Assembly: GCA_016196065.1 (NCBI GenBank) | Contig: JACPYL010000010.1 | Span: 1,240,001-1,304,000 of the forward strand | From: Acidobacteriota bacterium | GTDB lineage: Bacteria; Acidobacteriota; Terriglobia; Terriglobales; Acidobacteriaceae | Length of the DNA: 64,000 bases | Direction: 5' to 3' | In this document: one piece after another, positions 59,611 to 64,000 of the stretch | Position numbering within the stretch: position 1 is the first letter of the stretch | Layout: every line of letters begins with the position of its first letter | Notes under the pieces: model-generated | What the model was told of the DNA's origin: nothing | Seen by the model: the letters and a program-made list of their open reading frames with translations, nothing else | Database searches by the model: none | Program-made: the position numbers and the translations under genes

Positions 59611-60570
59611 ATGGATTCTGGACTCAAAGCGCAGCAGGAACTGAGCAAGATCGAGCAGCAGATTGAGCGCCTGCAAGCGCTCGAAGGTCAAAATGAGGAA
59701 ACACGCCGGCAGGTTCAGCAACTGCACGATCGCGTGAATGACCTGCGCCGTGAAGTGTCGTCCCATCTGAATCCCTGGGAGCGAGCCGAGATGGCACGCC
59801 ATCCCCAGCGGCCTTACACACTCGATTACATTGAGCGCATGTTTACCGATTTCAGCGAGATTCACGGCGATCGCGGCTTCGCCGACGACCCAGCCATTGT
59901 GTGCGGCATGGCCCGTTTTCACGGCGAAGAAGTACTCATCGTCGGACACCAGAAGGCACGCGACACCAAGCAAAAGGTGTATCGCAATTTTGGGATGCCA
60001 AATCCGGAAGGCTACCGCAAGGCGTTGCGGGCGATGCAGATCGCGGCCAAGTTTCACCGTCCGATTTTCACGTTCGTGGATACTCCCGGTGCGTATCCCG
60101 GACTAGGCGCGGAAGAGCGCGGACAGGCGGAAGCTATCGCCTACAATCTCCGTGAAATGGTGCGGCTCGAAGTGCCGATCGTGACCACAATCACGGGCGA
60201 AGGCGGCAGTGGCGGTGCGCTCGCAATTGCCGTGGCAGACCGCGTCCTCATGATGGAGAACTCCATCTATTCAGTAATTTCGCCGGAGGGTTGTGCGTCC
60301 ATCATGTGGCGTGATCCGTCCAAGCGAAACATTGCGGCAGCCGCAATGAAGATTACGCCCAACGATCTTACTGATCTCGGAATCATCGACGGCATTGTGA
60401 CGGAGCCTCCGGGCGGCGCACATACAGACCATGCGCAGGCAGCTGACTTGCTCGACGCGGTGCTGCAGCAAAAGCTGACGGAACTCAAACGGTTGTCAGT
60501 CACCGACCTCTTGAATGCGCGGTATGCGAAGTTCCGCAACATGGCGCAGTTCTACCAGGTCGAAGCCTAG
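59611..60570 (+). CDS. accA: acetyl-CoA carboxylase carboxyltransferase subunit alpha
   Basis: 319 residues from ATG 59611, the same length as E. coli AccA; an upstream-extended frame shows no ribosome-binding site. N-terminal coiled region (LKAQQELSKIEQQIERLQALEG), then the carboxyltransferase fold: HPQRPYTLDYIERMF, DRGFADDPAIVCGMARF, FTFVDTPGAYPGLGAEERGQAEAIA, TITGEGGSGGALAIAVADRVLMMENSIYSVISPEG and AAAAMKITPNDL. With AccD it makes malonyl-CoA. Follows dnaE after 157 bases. Its stop shares CTAG with the convergent DUF1080 gene. Confidence 0.97.
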   Translation: MDSGLKAQQELSKIEQQIERLQALEGQNEETRRQVQQLHDRVNDLRREVSSHLNPWERAEMARHPQRPYTLDYIERMFTDFSEIHGDRGFADDPAIVCGMARFHGEEVLIVGHQKARDTKQKVYRNFGMPNPEGYRKALRAMQIAAKFHRPIFTFVDTPGAYPGLGAEERGQAEAIAYNLREMVRLEVPIVTTITGEGGSGGALAIAVADRVLMMENSIYSVISPEGCASIMWRDPSKRNIAAAAMKITPNDLTDLGIIDGIVTEPPGGAHTDHAQAADLLDAVLQQKLTELKRLSVTDLLNARYAKFRNMAQFYQVEA

Positions 60571-61427
60571 TATTTGCACGAACCGCTGTCGGCCTTCACG
60601 AAGTAGGGCTTGTAGTTGGAAGCCTTCTTGTCCATACACCCCACCAGGTTGAGCACTTCCACTTTCCGAAATTCGGTCGGATGGCTCTCCGCCTGCAATG
60701 CGATGTAGCCTTCGTTTAGAAGTTCGCCCGCTCTTTTGGCGAATTCCGGCGTCCCAAGATCGCCACCCAATTGCGGATTGGTATAGGTCAAAACCTTGGT
60801 CCCCTCAACGAAGTGCGTGATGCGCTCGGATCCGAGCACCTCCGCTACGACTCTTACCCATTGATCGCCGTGATACGTCTTGGCAGAGAAGTGTTCGTAG
60901 CAGTGGGGAGTGTAGAGTGCGCCATCGATCACGATATTCGTTCCCGGCGTGCACACGTTTCCGTTCGGACGGTCGTGCGTCCCATCGCCACCGAGCAGTT
61001 GCACCTCGATTGAAACAGGGAAGTCCTGATCGAATCCCATGCTGTCCGCGGATTGCGAGTGGACCATGATTCCGTTGTTGCGGTATCCCCATTCGGGGCC
61101 GCCCTTGACTTGCTCGCCGACAAATCGATATTCGACGGCAACCAGGTAGTAAGAGAACTTATCTTTGTAGAAAAGGTGGCCGAACTGGCCGTCGAGCGTT
61201 GTGTACTTGTCGTAGGCAACCTTGAGCAGCCCGTCTTGCACTCGAAACGTGTCTCCAAAATTGTCCCCAACTTTGTGCTTGGCGATCTTGACGGTCCATC
61301 CGTCGAGGTTCTTTCCGTTGAACAACTGAATCCAGTCAGCCTTATCCGCTTTCGATGCGGCTTCCTGCGCGGAGACCAACCCTGTCAGCAGAAGGACGGC
61401 TGCGATTGTCCATACTTTTGTTCGCAC
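60567..61427 (-). CDS. secreted DUF1080 protein (3-keto-glycoside hydrolase type)
   Basis: 286 residues from GTG 61427, with AAAGGAAC upstream. Signal peptide ending near LVSAQ. Single concanavalin-like DUF1080 domain: WIQLFNGKNLDGWTVK, FGHLFYKDKFSYYLVAVEYRF, GPEWGYRNNGIMVHSQ and FPVSIEVQLLGGDG. DUF1080 members include 3-keto-disaccharide hydrolases. A Cys pair near the C-terminus (GCMDKKA ... GSCKY) may form a disulfide. Overlaps accA by four bases at the stops. Confidence 0.92.
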   Translation of the reverse strand: MRTKVWTIAAVLLLTGLVSAQEAASKADKADWIQLFNGKNLDGWTVKIAKHKVGDNFGDTFRVQDGLLKVAYDKYTTLDGQFGHLFYKDKFSYYLVAVEYRFVGEQVKGGPEWGYRNNGIMVHSQSADSMGFDQDFPVSIEVQLLGGDGTHDRPNGNVCTPGTNIVIDGALYTPHCYEHFSAKTYHGDQWVRVVAEVLGSERITHFVEGTKVLTYTNPQLGGDLGTPEFAKRAGELLNEGYIALQAESHPTEFRKVEVLNLVGCMDKKASNYKPYFVKADSGSCKY

Positions 61428-61573
61428 GTGGAATGTTCCTTTCGGAGTGGCGGGTGCAGAGCCCCAAGTATATCGAATCGATATGCCGATGGCTCTGTCC
61501 AAGCTCTGAGAACGGCGAGAGGAATGCCCGCCCTCGGGACCCCCACCGTCAACAGGGCCTTCGCAATTGCCTG

Positions 61574-61579
61574 TATAAT
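61574..61579 (+). promoter_or_regulatory. probable -10 element of korAB
   Basis: TATAAT 76 bases before the korA start. No clear -35 hexamer at 17 bases. The flank is similar to the mtnP -10 region. Confidence 0.35.
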
Positions 61580-61654
61580 TAGGGGTTTTCACACCTCATT
61601 CCGCGAAGCTGCTGAGCGAAGGGGTCGCTTAGCCACGTTCAGAAAGGGTTAGGG

Positions 61655-63493
61655 ATGGCCACTACTGATGTTGTGCCCCAGGAGTCGACCGGCCGACTGG
61701 GGCCAAAACGTGTCGTCAACGACATGAGTATCCAGGTTGCGACCGTAAATGGTTCGGGTTCGCAGAGTTCGAATAATGTTCTTCTGCGAAGTATTTTTCA
61801 GATGGGTGTACCGGTTTCCGGAAAGAACCTGTTTCCGTCGAACATCGCGGGACTTCCTACCTGGTTCACGATTCGCGCCAACAAACACGGTTACATCGCG
61901 CGCAAGAAAGAAATTGATTTTCTCGTTGCCATGAATCCGGAGACCGCGCAGGATGACGTCAAGTCGCTCGCGCCCGGAGCCAGCGTTCTGTTTGACGAAC
62001 CCTTGGCACTTGATAAAGTCCGTACCGACCTCACGTTTTACTCCGTGCCTTATGACAAATTGGTCGCACCGGTCTGTCCGGAAGCGAAGCTCCGCAAACT
62101 CGTCAAGAACATGATTTATGTCGGCGTAGTTGCGCAGTTGCTCGCCATCGACATGGCCGAAGTGGAGAAGGCGCTCCGTCGTCAGTTTGCGAAAAAGGTC
62201 AAGGCAGCGAATCTTAATCTGGCAGCAGTGAAGGCCGGTTACGACTATGCGGCGGCGAATCTTACCAAGCAGGACCCGTTTGTCATTGAGAAATTAGACA
62301 AGACGCAAGGCAAGATCATCATCGACGGAAACTCAGCCGCGGCTCTGGGCTGCATGTTTGCTGGTTGCACCGTGGTGACGTGGTATCCGATTACTCCCTC
62401 GTCCTCGCTGGTCGAGACCATGATCGAGTACATGAAGGAACATCGCGTCGGTCCTGACGGCAAGGCGACCTTCGCGATCGTGCAGGCTGAAGATGAGTTG
62501 GCCGCGATCGGCATGGTGATTGGCGCCAGTTGGGCGGGAGCGCGCGCTATGACTGCGACCGCAGGCCCCGGCATTTCCCTGATGGCGGAGTTTACCGGAC
62601 TGGCGTATTACGCCGAAGTGCCAGCAGTGATCTGGGACATCCAACGCGTTGGCCCGTCGACCGGTTTGCCGACGCGGACTTCGCAAGGAGACATTCTCTT
62701 CACCGCGTTTCTGGGTCATGGCGACACCAAGCACATCATGCTGTTGCCGGCGTCTCCTGCGGAATGTTTCACGATGGCGCACGACGCGTTTGATCTCGCG
62801 GAGCAATTTCAGACGCCGGTGTTCGTCATGTCAGACCTTGATTTGGGAATGAACAACTGGATGGCGGATCCATTTGAATATCCCGACAAGCCGATCCAGC
62901 GCGGCAAAGTGCTGAGCAAGGAAGAACTCGATAAATTGGGCGGCTTCGCCCGCTATAAAGACGTGGACGGCGACGGCATCCCGTATCGCACCCTGCCGGG
63001 CACGGATCATCCCGCCGCCGCGTACTTCACGCGAGGCAGCGGCCACAATGAAAAGGCACAGTACACCGAGCGTCCTGATGATTTCGAAATGAACATGGAG
63101 CGTATCGATAAGAAGTTTGAAACCGCCCGCTCCTTTGTGCCTCGGGCCGAAATGGTGGCAAACGGCAAGTCGAAAATCGGGATCATCGCGTACGGGACAA
63201 CACATTGGGCAATTACCGAATGCCGCGATCAGTTGCGCAACGAATTCAAGGTTGAGACTGATTACATGCGGTTGCGGTCCTTCCCGTTCACCCGGGAAGT
63301 GCACGACTTCATCGAGCGGCACGACCGGGTTTACGTTGTCGAACAGAATCGCGACGCGCAGATGGCGACCTTGCTCAAGCTCGACATCAAACCTGAGTTG
63401 ACGCCTCGGTTGCGGTCAATTTGCCACATCCACGGACTGCCGATCGACGCTCGCTCCGTAACTGACGAACTCATGACGATGGAGGGGAAGTAA
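61655..63493 (+). CDS. korA: 2-oxoacid:ferredoxin oxidoreductase, fused gamma-alpha subunit
   Basis: 612 residues, ATG 61655. The N-terminal 200 residues are the gamma domain (VATVNGSGSQSSNNVLLRSIFQMGVPVSGKNLFPSNIAGLP, ending with the LLAIDMAEVEKALRRQF block), fused to the alpha domain (GNSAAALGCMFAGCTVVTWYPITPSSSLVE, EDELAAIGMVIGASWAGARAMTATAGPGISLM). This fusion is usual in 2-oxoglutarate:ferredoxin oxidoreductases. It overlaps korB by one base (TAATG). Together they decarboxylate 2-oxoglutarate (or a related oxoacid) to the acyl-CoA and reduce ferredoxin. Confidence 0.94.
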   Translation: MATTDVVPQESTGRLGPKRVVNDMSIQVATVNGSGSQSSNNVLLRSIFQMGVPVSGKNLFPSNIAGLPTWFTIRANKHGYIARKKEIDFLVAMNPETAQDDVKSLAPGASVLFDEPLALDKVRTDLTFYSVPYDKLVAPVCPEAKLRKLVKNMIYVGVVAQLLAIDMAEVEKALRRQFAKKVKAANLNLAAVKAGYDYAAANLTKQDPFVIEKLDKTQGKIIIDGNSAAALGCMFAGCTVVTWYPITPSSSLVETMIEYMKEHRVGPDGKATFAIVQAEDELAAIGMVIGASWAGARAMTATAGPGISLMAEFTGLAYYAEVPAVIWDIQRVGPSTGLPTRTSQGDILFTAFLGHGDTKHIMLLPASPAECFTMAHDAFDLAEQFQTPVFVMSDLDLGMNNWMADPFEYPDKPIQRGKVLSKEELDKLGGFARYKDVDGDGIPYRTLPGTDHPAAAYFTRGSGHNEKAQYTERPDDFEMNMERIDKKFETARSFVPRAEMVANGKSKIGIIAYGTTHWAITECRDQLRNEFKVETDYMRLRSFPFTREVHDFIERHDRVYVVEQNRDAQMATLLKLDIKPELTPRLRSICHIHGLPIDARSVTDELMTMEGK

Positions 63494-64000
63494 TGGCAAC
63501 CACACCCACCAGCACGCCTGCACCAAAAGTAAACCGGATCGGCCTGCAAGTTCTCGACTACCGTGGCGGCAAGACCACGCTGTGCGCCGGTTGCGGCCAC
63601 AACGCGATTTCCGAACGCATCATCGATGCCATGTACGAGATGGGCATCAAGCCGGAGCATTTGGCAAAGTTCAGCGGCATCGGGTGTTCTTCGAAGACGC
63701 CCGCGTACTTCATGAGCCGCTCGTTCAGTTTTAACTCGGTCCACGGACGCATGCCCTCGGTAGCGACCGGAGCGTTGCTCGCGAACAAGAATCTGCTTGC
63801 GCTCGGCGTTACCGGCGACGGCGACACCGTTTCCATCGGCGCCGGACAGTTCGTTCACCTGATGCGGCGCAATCTGCCGATTATTTACATCATCGAAAAC
63901 AACGGCTGCTACGGCCTCACCAAGGGCCAGTTCTCGGCCACTGCTGATCTTGGATCAACGTTGAAGAGTGGAATTTCAAACGATCTGCCTCCCGTCGACA
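63493..64000 (+). CDS. korB: 2-oxoacid:ferredoxin oxidoreductase subunit beta, 3'-truncated
   Basis: 169 residues visible, ATG 63493 with GGAGGGG nine bases upstream; it runs off the window end. TPP-binding beta subunit: TTLCAGCGHNAI and SGIGCSSKTPAYF Fe-S/TPP contacts, and the GDGDTVSIGAGQFVHLMRRNLPIIYIIENNGCYGLTKGQ motif (GDG to NN) that binds TPP and Mg. Partner of korA. Specificity for 2-oxoglutarate versus pyruvate is assigned mainly from the gamma-alpha fusion. Confidence 0.94.
   Translation, partial: MATTPTSTPAPKVNRIGLQVLDYRGGKTTLCAGCGHNAISERIIDAMYEMGIKPEHLAKFSGIGCSSKTPAYFMSRSFSFNSVHGRMPSVATGALLANKNLLALGVTGDGDTVSIGAGQFVHLMRRNLPIIYIIENNGCYGLTKGQFSATADLGSTLKSGISNDLPPVD

Noticed and set aside
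1-64000. Defence system, prophage, transposon or CRISPR array
   Set aside because: No integrase, transposase, phage structural gene, terminal inverted repeat or spaced repeat array was seen anywhere in the window.

Overview
The window looks like a chromosomal segment of a Gram-negative, soil-type member of the Acidobacteriota (Terriglobia/Koribacter-like). This is an inference from gene content: an lpxD for lipid A, a DnaE1-type replicase, many secreted esterases and DUF1080-type proteins, acidobacterial conserved hypotheticals, and moderately high G+C with GTG/TTG starts. No phage, insertion sequence, CRISPR array, rRNA or ordinary tRNA was seen. The only RNA gene recognised is tmRNA (ssrA, 6446-6814, minus strand).

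Layout. 1-4660 holds exported hydrolase-like proteins: two tandem creatininase-family proteins (the first cut by the window edge), a type B carboxylesterase and a tannase/feruloyl esterase. 4815-6320 is a TetR regulator and a short-chain dehydrogenase; the same GGATTA-N6-TAATCC palindrome lies in front of both. Then come ssrA, a Tat-exported GH36-like alpha-galactosidase and a concanavalin-like secreted protein. 10684-16590 is a signalling and envelope cluster: OmpR/PhoB-type response regulator, sensor kinase, porin, cupredoxin and PPK2 polyphosphate kinase. A Pho-box-like direct repeat lies upstream, so a phosphate-related function is a reasonable hypothesis. 17363-18830 has a lipoprotein with a clear terminator and a PP2C phosphatase. 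19074-22251 is an Rrf2 regulator overlapping a sulfonate/nitrate-type ABC transporter (binding protein, ATPase, permease).

22363-35971 is mostly housekeeping and transport: M28 peptidase, TerC, aroB, menG/ubiE, an epimerase coupled to a parvulin-type PPIase, a CDF metal transporter with three C-terminal domains, OsmC, EamA, MFS, ribF and a PhnP-like metallohydrolase. 35971-45106 carries DUF1844, ygfZ, a leuB-like dehydrogenase, a methyltransferase, a secreted HExxH peptidase, mtnP with a PfkB kinase, and a glycosyltransferase-like membrane protein. 45146-50850 is an envelope group: MgtC, dapF, an LD-carboxypeptidase, mpl, plsC and lpxD. The carboxypeptidase and Mpl are successive steps of murein tripeptide recycling, and DapF makes the meso-DAP. 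50933-64000 has a FliB-like protein, two unknowns, a CCA-adding enzyme with a histone-like tail, dnaE-accA, a DUF1080 protein, and the korAB 2-oxoacid:ferredoxin oxidoreductase genes; korB runs off the window end.

No single dramatic new system was found. The most distinctive points are the tRNA nucleotidyltransferase with a polyproline/Ala-Lys-Pro tail, the tandem DnaA boxes just upstream of it, the matched TetR operators, the Pho-box-like site before the two-component cluster, the triple-domain CDF protein, and the creatininase homologues lacking metal ligands.
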